Under the pieces are notes generated by a model. That model was not told the origin of the DNA. It saw only the letters and a list, made by a program, of their open reading frames with translations, and made no database searches. Below, piece by piece: positions 20,801 to 29,901 of a DNA stretch of 33,095 nt. This DNA comes from Suillus spraguei. Lineage: Eukaryota; Basidiomycota; Agaricomycetes; Boletales; Suillaceae. Within the stretch, counting starts at the first letter, position 1. The number at the start of each line of letters is the position of its first letter. Made by a program: the position numbers and the translations under genes. The stretch spans positions 1 through 33,095 of the forward strand of contig JABCPU010000647.1 of assembly GCA_016800925.1 (NCBI GenBank), given 5' to 3'.

Positions 20801-22038
20801 CCATGATCACCCCCTATCCGGACACTTCGGACAGAATCGTACCCTTGAGCTCATCCGACGTGACTACACCTGGCCCGGGATTTGAGCCTATGTCAAAAAA
20901 TATGTCAGATCCTGCACGTCCTGTGCCCAAGCCAAAGTTCCGAGACATAAACCCTACGGATTACTCAAGCAACTCCCTGTCCCAGAGAAACCTTGGAATT
21001 CCATCTCTATGGATTTTATTGAGCAACTTCTGGACTCATCTGGCTATACTGCCATCCTTGTCATCATAGATCGTCTATCCAAGCAAGCCATATTCATCCC
21101 GACCCACAACACCATTACTTCTCCGGATCTCGCCCGCCTATTTCTCCTCCATTTATTCTCCAAGCATGGTGTTCCATCCCATGTAACCTCGGATCGAGGA
21201 ACAGAGGTTGTATCCCACTTCTTCCGTTCCTTAGGAAAGGCGTTAGACATGGTTCTACACTTCACATCCGGATATCATCCGGAAGGAGATGGACAAACAG
21301 AACATGCCAACCAAATGCTGGAACAATACCTCTGGATCTACTGCAACTATCAACAGGACAACTGGTCCGAGCTACTGCCCCTCGCAGATTTTGCATACAA
21401 TAACGCTCCAAGTGCCACTACCGGAGTTTCACCTTTCTTCGCCAATAAGGGTTATCATCCGAACATTTTCATTCATCCGGAATGCAACCTATCCTCCATC
21501 CGCGCCCAGGAATATGCCATAGACCTTAATGAACTTCACCAGTTTCTTTGAGTAGAGATGTCCGAAGCCCAGAAACGCTATCAAGGACCTGTGGATGCTA
21601 AAAGACAACCCGCTCCAGATTTCCAGATTGGAGAACAAGTCTTCGTCAAAGAATTTAGGTCCATTTGAAATTATATCCTGTCCGGGCAGTCATTCCTTTG
21701 CCATCCGGCTTCCGGATTCCATGCATTCCATACATCCTGTATTCCATGTTTCGCAGTTAGAGCCAGCAGTTCTGAACACCATCCCTAATCGCATTCAGCC
21801 TCCTCCACCTCCAGTCGAAGTTGATGGGGAACTGGAGTATGAGATATCCAAAATCCTAGACTCTAAACTGGACCGTCGTAGACATCATTGCCAACTCCTA
21901 TACCTCGTCCATTGGTCCGGATATGAAGGAACAGACAAAGAAACTTCCTGGTTACTTGCCACAGAGCTTGGAAACGCATCAGATCTTGTAGCGGATTTCC
22001 ACTCAGCATATCCGGACAAACCTGGTCCCATTGCTTGA
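17811..22038 (+). pseudogene. beta pol, copy 2 (protease, RT, RNase H, integrase, chromodomain)
   Basis: Polyprotein read in the -1 frame from the end of gag. Protease region PALIYCGSSHCFID (17957 on) has Tyr (17972-17974) where copy 3 has the expected Asp. RT runs about 18690-19350 with [15 protein letters not shown] and YLDD at 19187-19198. RNase H starts with [12 protein letters not shown] near 19620, is split by an alpha LTR, and resumes at TWQHYLEG. The integrase has an HHCC-like zinc region, MDFIEQLL (Asp 21012-21014), TSDRGTEV (Asp 21192-21194) and DGQTEHAN (Glu 21300-21302), giving DD35E. A GPFEI-type module follows, then a chromodomain (ELEYEISKIL ... YLVHWSGYEGTDKETSWL, about 21832-21960). 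TGA stops are at 18116, 18902, 19244, 19457, 20883 and 21549, and a small indel lies near 21655. Confidence 0.88.
19790..20269 (+). repeat. alpha solo LTR, copy D, inserted in beta RNase H
   Basis: 480 bp, TGTTACAGTC...TTCATAACA, with a perfect 5-bp duplication TCAGA (19785-19789 and 20270-20274). Removing it restores the RNase H reading [21 protein letters not shown] box lies at 19965-19972. It is the least interrupted alpha copy and serves as reference for the other three. Confidence 0.94.
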
Positions 22039-22095
22039 AAAGTACATAATGAAATATAAGTACATTGAGGGCAGTAATGGAAATACGGATCCGGA

Positions 22096-22909
22096 CTAAG
22101 CGCCAGTCTCCATTTCACCTCCGGCACCTCCAGTCTCTTCCCCAGTTCCATCCACCATCTCTCCTCCAGTCTCATCCGCCACCTCTTCCCCAATCTCCTC
22201 ACCAGCACCATCCTTGTCGGATCCGGCAGAAACGGAAAGCCTAAATCTGGTCCGGATTTCCTCAATGAGCAGGGCCTGGAACTCCCTCTGTTGCTGGAGG
22301 AAGGCCTCCATGGTAGAGCTCATCCGCTCCATGGCAATCCGACTCCCTTCCGCCGCTGCAATACCATCCTGAAGGAGTCCATTGGTCCGCGCCAGTTCCG
22401 CAATGATTCCATTAGCAGCGGCCACCCAAGCCTGGTCATCATACTCAACGACATCCTCAGCCGTACCTTCAATAGTCACTGGATTGGAGAAGACATCCGC
22501 ATCTGCCACATCCAGAGTAGGGCTCTTCTGACAGTGCTTGCCTTTGCCCTTCAGAGACAGAGTACCAGCAGGTGCAATGGGAGCAGTACCCATCCTTTGC
22601 CTCAGATGCAGGAGCAGCCTTGGCTTTGCTAATCCATTAGGATCCGGATCTAGAAGAGTCCACATCACTCACCTGAGCCTCAATCAGAGCCCTCTGCCTC
22701 TTTTCCTCCATTTCCCTCCGGATCTCCACCAACTCAATCTGCTTCAACTCAATCTGCTTCAACTCCTCCTGCCTTTTCTGCTCCTCCACCTCCTTCTGCT
22801 TCCACTCCACCTAGGCTTCCACTGCAGCCTTAGCAGCAGCCAGTTGCTGTTCCAGATCTGCCACAATGTCAGCAGCAGACTTAGGGGCATCGGATTTCTT
22901 TCCAGACAT
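22096..22909 (-). pseudogene. antisense coiled-coil ORF downstream of beta pol
   Basis: Opposite strand to the retroelement, between the chromodomain stop and a purine-rich tract. The ATG at 22909 opens MSGKKSDAPKSAADIVADLE, then long charged heptad-like helices (KQKEVEEQKRQEELKQIEL, VEIRREMEEKRQRALIEAQ). A TAG at 22811-22813 interrupts, and the frame changes near 22660. The 3' part has a GKGKHC segment, an acidic block (DVVEYDDQAWVAAANGIIAE), another helical region (AMERMSSTMEAFLQQQREFQ) and a Gly/Glu-rich tail ending at 22096-22098. The layout vaguely resembles mushroom proteins that pair a coiled coil with a Cys cluster, but no complete cluster is visible. Function unknown; it may be element-encoded or a captured host gene. 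Confidence 0.55.
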
Positions 22910-22962
22910 ATTATAAAGCAAGTTTTGTTAACAGGGGTATGAAGTGGGGGTAGGAATCACTT

Positions 22963-23174
22963 CGGATGTCTGATGTCCATATATCTGTCGGATTACAGAC
23001 TCAGCACTATGCTGAAGTCGGTATCTCCAAGCCCGAGCGAGGTGTAACTCATTGCCACCATGGGACAGGTGCAAGCCTAGTATTTAATCTATGCAGGCCA
23101 GTACTAATCTCTAATAGTATTGTCTTCCCCCGCCACATGCACACTCTTGCTCAATTATTACTGCCACTATTATC
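22963..23174 (+). promoter_or_regulatory. putative promoter and 5' region of the alpha-kinase gene
   Basis: Short non-coding stretch between the end of beta copy 2 and the kinase ATG. It has an A/T-rich TATTTAAT at about 23078, roughly 95 nt before the start codon, then pyrimidine-rich sequence up to the ATG. No beta LTR sequence is recognisable in it. Confidence 0.3.
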
Positions 23175-25878
23175 ATGTCTCAGTTTGAGCTTGTCTCCCA
23201 GTTCACTGAAGATGCCTTTGCAACAGAAGATCATCTCTGTGAGGGCCCTGCTTGTCAATTGATGATCATAAAAGGTGCTCCTTGCCTTTATGTTGCCACT
23301 ATTGAACCAGGGAAACCTGGCCACCATGTATGCAGTCAATGCTATGCACTCTATCAGACAAAGGCAGTCATGTCAGTTAGACCTGTTAGAACTGCTGGTA
23401 TGCCTATATTAGCATCATGTCATATGTCAACTGACCAGCATTTTTTTTGCAGCAGCTAGTTCTCAATCCAAAATGTCCAGCATTCCAGGATCACAGTGCT
23501 CCTGTACCTTCCCTGATTTGTGCATAATCCGCCAAACAGTTAATGCAGCACAGAGGAAATGTACGTCTAATCTCAATCTCATTACTACACTTGAAAACTG
23601 ATAGTAGGCTTGTGCATCAGCCACAATCAATCTGCCTCCTGTTGTTTCTGTCTCACAAGCATACATAGGTGGTCGTAGTATGTGTCCCGTTGGACCAGAA
23701 ATCACAGTCCCATCATCGTGGGGGCTGCCACAAGACATGGCTCATGCTCATCGCAGCAGTGGTGCCTCCAGCTATTTGGAAAATCATGCTAACTATGCAG
23801 CCCAGTGTGAGCATTGGTCCAAGCTTGCATATGCTCTTCCACCAATGGACACCATCACCCTCGATATTTCAGCAGTTCATGAGGGCGGAGCATGCAAGAA
23901 GGGACATGGGGTACTGATCAGGGTATGCATCTTGTTTATTCTACCAGTTTGTCACTCACTCATAAATCACAGAACATCCGCGAAGGGAAAAGGGATGTGA
24001 ATGTGCGCATCAATGCTCCTGGGCTCATAGAGATTGCATTTGACATGGTCCTTCCTAAGATTCTGACATTTGGTGCAGGATTTTCATGGCACATTGATGA
24101 GTTTGTCGTTCGAGATTCAATGTGGGTTGACCTCTCTACACACCAGGCTACAGTCCCATATTTTCTTTCACAATGCATGGTCCCAAGCAAGAAAGGTTCA
24201 AAACCATCTACATTCAAAACAAAGCAATTCGCTTTGATGGTTGTTGTTCCAGAAGCTCAATGGAATGAGTATGAAGATTGGGTCGAAAAAGCAGTGGAGG
24301 TACATTGATTTCTCTCAGTCAGTAGTGCTTAAGATAATCTATACTATATTACAGGTCTCCACTCATCAACACGTGTTATCAACATCCAATTCTGAGGCCA
24401 GTGGGAGCCAACAAGTAAGAAATCAGGCTTTGCGCCAGCCTATCATTGTTCCGTCGACAAATCGGCTCAGTACCTCTATCAAGCAGTCACATGCTAGGCA
24501 TAATCTAAGTGTTTCCACAGTCTCCTCATCACCACCTCACAAGAAACTCGCACCTGCACAGGATGTGTCACCTGAAGCCTTGTTTGGCTCACCCAAACTT
24601 GCGCCTGCACAAGTTGTTGCACCTGCACAAGTTGTTGCACCACCTGGAGCCCCATTTCGCTCGCCCAATCACAATGACCTAATGCAAGCACTGAGGAGTG
24701 GAGGTACTGCAAACTTGGACGTTGCACAAGGTGAGTTCAGTGCGATTAATGGTCACCACACCCTGTTGATGGATTTTTTCTTGCAGTGCTCGACACATAC
24801 ATTGAGCACATTCAGTTTTATCTTATCCCTACTCATCCACTTGCAGCCATTCTCAAGAATGTCAAGTATTGTTCTTTCATACTGGATTTATCACAATCTA
24901 TCACTGGAAAGCTGACAGTCAATGCATCCATACACAGTATGCTGGGGGCTGGTGAATTCAAGACAGCGCATCCTGGCTGGCTTTCCCTCACTCCTCTTAT
25001 AAAAAGTGGACTGGGATCAATTGCTGGTCAGCCTGTTGCAGTTAAGCGGCTTCCACAAGGTGTATCTACCTCCTGGGAGCCCCTTGTACAAAATAGGATG
25101 TTTTGCTCTGGCTGATGAGATACCTAAGCTTTTCAAGGAAGCTAACATTTTATATTGGTCTAATTCTCTCCTGGAGCTCACATACGCCTTCATTGATCGC
25201 AGCATCGTCTCCTCCGCCGAGCCTCCTCCATTTAATATCCCTCATATATGCTTTGTTGATGCTGGTTTGGCTTTATCCTACTCTCAACATGGTTCTAAAG
25301 TGCCTGCTAAGGGAGGCTCAAAAGCAGGGTCATCATGTGGGGGATACCTTGTTGAGGAGTTTATTGAAGGTGGACCAGATGAATTTGTGAAATTCATTCA
25401 CAATATGGACTCTAACCTGCTGCTGGACTATGACAACTATCACTATGAACTTGCCCTATTCTTTGCATTCACTCAGCATGTACAATACATTAAGACCAGT
25501 GGCTTGGCTTTCATATCGAATTATCAAGGTAAATGTTTATTGGTAGCTTGATACATTGCTGACGGTAACATTGAAATAGGAAGTACAGAGCTGCTGACGG
25601 ACCCACAGATCCTAACAGATCCATGTGTCAATTAGTATCTCACCCTGCAACATTGTGCAGTCATACTCATACTTATCTTTATCAGGTCGGTTGGTAAGGG
25701 GGAAGATCTCTTTGGAGATGGGAATATCGAATGCATGGTTCGTATGTTTGAGAAGCACCATAAGTGCAATGTCTTTTGCAAATGGCCAGGCTTTGGATTG
25801 GAGGCCTTTGTCAACTCAGAGAATATAGAAGAAGAGGAAGCAGAAGCAGAAGAACAAGCGGAAGAGCAAGTGGAATAG
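23175..25878 (+). pseudogene. alpha-type protein kinase domain protein, disrupted
   Basis: Atypical Ser/Thr kinase of the alpha-kinase fold. Clean exons: 23175-23397, 23453-23560, 23621-23922, 23973-24299, 24355-24730, 24787 to about 25528, 25580-25634 and 25686-25878, with introns mostly 46-60 nt. The N-terminus has a Cys cluster (CEGPAC ... CSQCYALYQTK), and the middle is Ser/Pro-rich with an 18-bp tandem repeat. Kinase landmarks: VAVKR (nucleotide-binding Lys, near 25040), EEFIEG, FTQHVQYIKTSGLAF, YQG, LLTDPQIL, FGDGNIE and the zinc-type end HHKCNVFCKWPGFGL, followed by a Glu-rich tail. Defects: a one-base frame break at about 25047-25056, a stop formed across the splice at 25633-25635, and Asn instead of Asp in the DxQG motif (25519-25521). 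It is probably no longer active. Confidence 0.8.
24604..24639 (+). repeat. two tandem 18-bp units in the kinase linker
   Basis: CCTGCACAAGTTGTTGCA is present twice in direct tandem (24604-24621 and 24622-24639), encoding PAQVVA twice. It stays in frame and fits slippage in a low-complexity linker. Confidence 0.9.
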
Positions 25879-26653
25879 GAATCAGAGGAGGAAGCCGCTC
25901 TGACAACTACTTAGATCTTCATTTCTTGGTTCCGGACTTGTTTGCAGCACCAAATATTGTTGTATATCAATTTGTAAATTTGAACTTCTTGGAGTGTACG
26001 AAGTCATCAAGAAGAACTTGCCTTATATGGTATGAGTTTTGCTGACAAATAGAGCATGGTGGTCCTGGCTTCCATACAATAGAGCACTAGCGTGTAGTAC
26101 TAAGCAGATGTGCAGTCGGTATGGATACGTACTAGAAATAGGTTTAACTTCCATAATGGGACTTAACAAGTTGTTCTAGACGACTTATGCATTTGACTCA
26201 CCGAGCTGTCGACTATTTGTGCTTATATATATGTTAGCTGCAGGCCAAGAGGTGGGCGAAAGGCAAATCCCGGATATAGGGCTCAACATTACTAAGCTTG
26301 TAAACCTTAATATACAGCCACCTGAAGTTTCAAAACACATATTCTGAGTTTCTCAATAGCGGCCTAAGTTCTTTGTCAAATCGTTAGTTGAGCACAGAAA
26401 GTGTGGTATAATCAGTACTATAGAATACATCTAGATACTTATTTTGATAAGAAGTGCGCGTTGGGGCATGCTGATAAAGGAATGACAATTTCTAGATGTC
26501 ATTTTCAGAACATGTGATGCAATAAGTAATACGACGTGTCAATAGCAAATATGATGCATCTCATTGACATGTTCTTAATGTCTGATATCTCTCCATCATC
26601 CTAGCATCATCGGCTTTCACCCAACCATTAGACTTACATTAGACCATCCCATT
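25879..26653. other. no gene recognised
   Basis: A/T-rich intergenic stretch after the kinase. It includes the likely 3' UTR of the kinase, and then short words without frame or repeat structure. No LTR ends, tRNA or conserved ORF seen. Confidence 0.4.
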
Positions 26654-29082
26654 ATGTATTCTACAGCACAGAACTATGGTAACAACTTGGCTCATATTAA
26701 TATTGGAACACATATATTTGGATCAATTCACACAATGGACAATGGATCGGATTTCATTGACACGGATCAGTCATCCAGATATTCTTCTAGTCCAATCTCT
26801 GACTGTGCTGTGCTACCAGATAGCAAAGGACCCTCATCTTACTAGCTTCCAGATTCATCTCGGAGTCGTTCTGCCTCACTGGAGATATGGATAGATCCCC
26901 CAATCTCGGAAATCAATGTTGTCGAACAACTGGCATTAAATACGACCAAGGGACTTTACCAGGTGTTTCGTGCTGGTGGATTACTCACACGTGTTAGTGC
27001 TCAGCAGCGATGGAGTATCTGTTACCCTGACTGTGAGGAGTGGTGTGAAACAAGTCTCCCATCTGGCATTCCTCTGTGGGACACTGGGCATTTCAATGCT
27101 CTGAGTGCCTATCAGGGCAGTAGGAAATGCCTCTGGACAATTGCTCAAAGGTGCAAAGAAGCCAGGAACGTGTCTGATGAACCGATCACACATTCCCCAT
27201 CATTTACCTCAGATCAAAGCATGTAGTATGTTTCATTTCCATTTCATTTCATCATTTGTCTCAACTAATCAAACAAACTTCTCAGTAATTTTTCTGCTGC
27301 TTGTCCTGACAATTGTCCTGGACTCTTGGTTAAGTGGCTGCAAGATCTTCCTCCCTTCATCATGTTTCTTCCTTGGGAACACTATCATGACGGCTTGGAT
27401 GGGCTCCCCTTCATCATCAATCTTACCCAGCCTAGCACACCTTATATTTGATCAAAGTGTTGCTTCATGTCTACCTTGATTGAGGGTTTGCCCTGCGGCA
27501 AATGCGCTGCACTCTCTGCACATGTCAACCACCTCTCCCAAACTGCACGGGATCCAAAGCCTCATACTAACTACAAGTATCTAGGCCTTGCAAATATGCA
27601 AGACATTGCACAAAGTTATGCCGATCAAGCTTGGCAATTGAGACTGCAGGTATGTTTACTCTCATTCCGTACATGCATCCTCACTAATTCAATTCCAACT
27701 CAGGGCCTTAATGCTTCATGCAAGTATATCAGTGCTCTCACTAGGCTCGACGATTATCACCGCCTTCTCATGGCAATTTCTGAACATGACATCTCCCGCC
27801 TCCAACAAATAATCCATGTTGCCTTGGGCAATGGTGCCAGTGTCCGGTGTAAAGATACAACCTAGCCTGGGCTGTAGATAAACCACTGCCTAAACTAGTA
27901 TGTGAGTCTTGCGCTCCATCTAGTCTGCTTCACTTGTGAGAACAAGAGTGTTTGACCCTAAAGAGGGATGCCTATTAGTATGGTCTAGTTCGAGTCTAAC
28001 TTATGTGCAAAACAAGCGTCGAGGTCAGCAGTAAGTTGCCGCGGTCAGCGATGATACTGCCGGAACTAGCATCATGTGTAGCGGTGCTACCATGGTCAAG
28101 ATATGATCAGTAACAGTTGCGTTGAGCGAGCAATGTCGAGCAATGGTATCAGCGGTAGCGGTAAGGTTGCAAGCGGTGCAAGGAAACAGTAAAGAAAGCT
28201 GCGGTACTTTCAGCGGTAAAGCAGCGGTGCATGAGAAGTTCAGTCAAATTAACTGTCAAAAGTCCAGCGGTATGCCAGCAGTAACAGAGAACGAGCGTGA
28301 TGTATTAACGAGCAATAAGGAAACTTTAAAGACTATGTCCACTACTGGGTAGATCCAGAGCTAGATAGTAATCCTGACCTATAGTACATGCAATGGTGTA
28401 ATGTACTCAGAATACTCTAGGCGAGATCAGTAGCGCTGGAGTGTAGTAACTGCCATTAGTAAACATAGCGCGAGGCGCTGCGGCACGAGGCAACATGTAA
28501 TAAGGCTTGCCGTGGAATCAGTGATAACGAACATAAAACAAATGATGCACCAAATGGAGCTATGCGGACGCAGCAAGGACATGGGAGAGGTAGTCAGTAT
28601 GGTGTGTGGTAAGTGTGGGATGCCCCCTCAGGCATCACACTCAACAATGGACGGGTAATCAATGCTATGATGCTCTCTTGCTATCTTGTGTGGCTGCCTG
28701 CTTATGACGAAGCCAGTGTCATGAAACTCTTGCATCCCGATGATCCACAAGATGTCCCCCGAGCAGTAGAACTGATTAAAGCCATCATCAAGCTCACTGA
28801 GTCACAGCGCAACTTACTGAATGACTCATTTTCTCCTGACATTGACAGACATGCTGACTTGATGTCAATCGCACTCCTTAGCGATGTGATAGAGTCTTTC
28901 CTCATTCCCTTCATCAATGTCAATCTTTCACTCACGGAACAGGTCCAGTACCTCAGCCGATTTGCTCATCTTTCATTCATCCTCTTCCACTCTCACTGAT
29001 GCTCCTTCATGTCTTATCAACTCTACTACAACATGCACACTACAGTCAAGAATATTATGTTTTGCATAGCAAAGCAACAGGT
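26654..29082 (+). pseudogene. uncharacterised mushroom repeat-family protein, disrupted
   Basis: I recognise this as a large protein family repeated in agaricomycete genomes, function unknown. Exons seen: 26654-27222, 27286-27649, 27704-27847, then, after element X, 28614-29082. Introns 27223-27285 and 27650-27703 keep frame. Typical blocks: LPSGIPLWDTGHFNALSAYQ, GSRKCLWTIAQRCKEARN, PKPHTNYKYLGLANMQDIA, ALTRLDDYHRLLMAISEHD, QQIIHVALGNGASV, SGITLNNGRVINAMMLS, VQYLSRFAHLSFILF and TTVKNIMFCIAKQQ. Stops lie at 26843 (TAG), 27449 (TGA) and 28997 (TGA). The sequence jumps from GASVR straight to SGITLNN, so a central part of the protein appears deleted together with the X insertion. The rest is cut off by beta copy 3 at 29083. 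The repetition suggests a mobile-element link, which is inference. Confidence 0.6.
27848..28613. mobile_element. element X copy 2
   Basis: Starts TGTAAAGATACAACC immediately after the GTCCGG of the host gene and stays colinear with 10154-10981, including GTGTTTGACCCTAAAGAGGG, the AGCGGTA-rich middle and ACCAAATGGAGCTATGC near the end. Similarity ends around GGTAAG at 28613. No target duplication is found, which fits the apparent deletion of host sequence on the right. Confidence 0.65.
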
Positions 29083-29851
29083 TGTCATATACCATACTTC
29101 TAATCTCAGATCCGATCATATCCGTCCAGATCCGATCGTTTCCATATCCGTCCGGTCCACAGATCCTGTCCGGACCACCCATCCGAATGTACTCGCTTCT
29201 CGCACCTTAACTCCCTGGTGAACATCTGCGTCTAACTCCTTTCGTCATTTCTCCTACTACCGGTACTCCGGCTGTTTATATTTCCGTCCTGTGTTACTGA
29301 TCCGTTTCCTGTGTTCATTTCCGATTCATGCTTACTGATCCGCTGTGCAATAACTAATAGACTTCCGTTACACTTCGTACATAGCCCTCGGTCCCGGACT
29401 TGCTGATTATCCGTCTTAGATACTTACTGTATATAAACCACTTGTAGATCTCCGTAGAACCTTAGTTCGAATATCATCTTAGATTCTACTCATTCTGCCT
29501 CCTCCGAACTTAAGCTACTCTCCGCTTTAAGTCACCTTCCGAGACTTAGGATTGACTCCTATAGTCCATACCTCCGACTCTATCTTCGGATAGTCCATCT
29601 CCGTTAGTTTCTAGTTAGGAACTCGTTCCGAAACTAGCCTTAATCTCTTTCCTCTCCTTATGTTCCGAATTACCTTCGGACGTATTATATCCGACACCTT
29701 CGGACACCCGGATCCGTCACGCAACCCCTTCCGGGTCTTCGGACGAATAACTCCTCCCTGAAATAAAGGGCATTACTCGAGAAAGGGGCACAGTGTACGA
29801 ACTGAGGCCAAAGCCCTTCGGATCTCTCTACCCTTGAGTACAGTCTTAACA
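29083..29851 (+). repeat. beta 5' LTR, copy 3
   Basis: 769 bp, TGTCATATACC...GTCTTAACA. It starts inside the coding sequence of the disrupted gene right after CAACAGGT and ends 2 nt before the primer-binding site. It is richer in CG dinucleotides than copy 2. Confidence 0.94.
29430..29474 (+). promoter_or_regulatory. beta copy 3 TATA box and predicted RNA 5' end
   Basis: TATATAAA (29430-29437). AGTTCGAATAT (29464-29474) begins 34 nt after the first T of the box, where transcription would be expected to start, and is the exact reverse complement of 29854-29864. Confidence 0.65.
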
Positions 29852-29853
29852 GT

Positions 29854-29864
29854 ATATTCGAACT
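29854..29864 (+). other. beta primer-binding site (self-priming type)
   Basis: ATATTCGAACT, two bases after the LTR end. It does not begin with the TGG expected for pairing with a tRNA 3' CCA, but it is complementary over all 11 nt to the predicted first 11 nt of the element RNA. Confidence 0.6.
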
Positions 29865-29901
29865 CAAACCTTTCCGAGTAACTTAGCAACCATCCCATAT
29901 C

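Larger units (their letters stand above)
15698..22962 (+). mobile_element. beta chromovirus (Ty3/Gypsy), copy 2, decayed
   Basis: 5' LTR, gag, pol ending in a chromodomain, an antisense ORF, and a purine-rich GTATGAAGTGGGGGTAGGA tract near 22940-22960 that may be the polypurine tract. The 5' flank is CTAGG (15693-15697). No matching 3' LTR or duplication follows, so the right end is deleted or rearranged. An alpha solo LTR sits in RNase H. Many stops are TGA where copy 3 has a CG-starting codon. Confidence 0.85.

Noticed and set aside
22963..23060. Diverged start of a beta 3' LTR (TGTCCATATATCTGTC)
   Set aside because: Only a handful of bases resemble TGTCATATACC and the similarity does not continue.
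25047..25100. A 37-nt intron to repair the kinase frame break
   Set aside because: It would be shorter than the other introns here and would remove a segment (PPGSPLYKIG) that looks like normal kinase coding sequence.
29852..29870. tRNA-type primer-binding site after the beta LTR
   Set aside because: No TGG at the expected place; the self-complementary 11-mer explains the site better.
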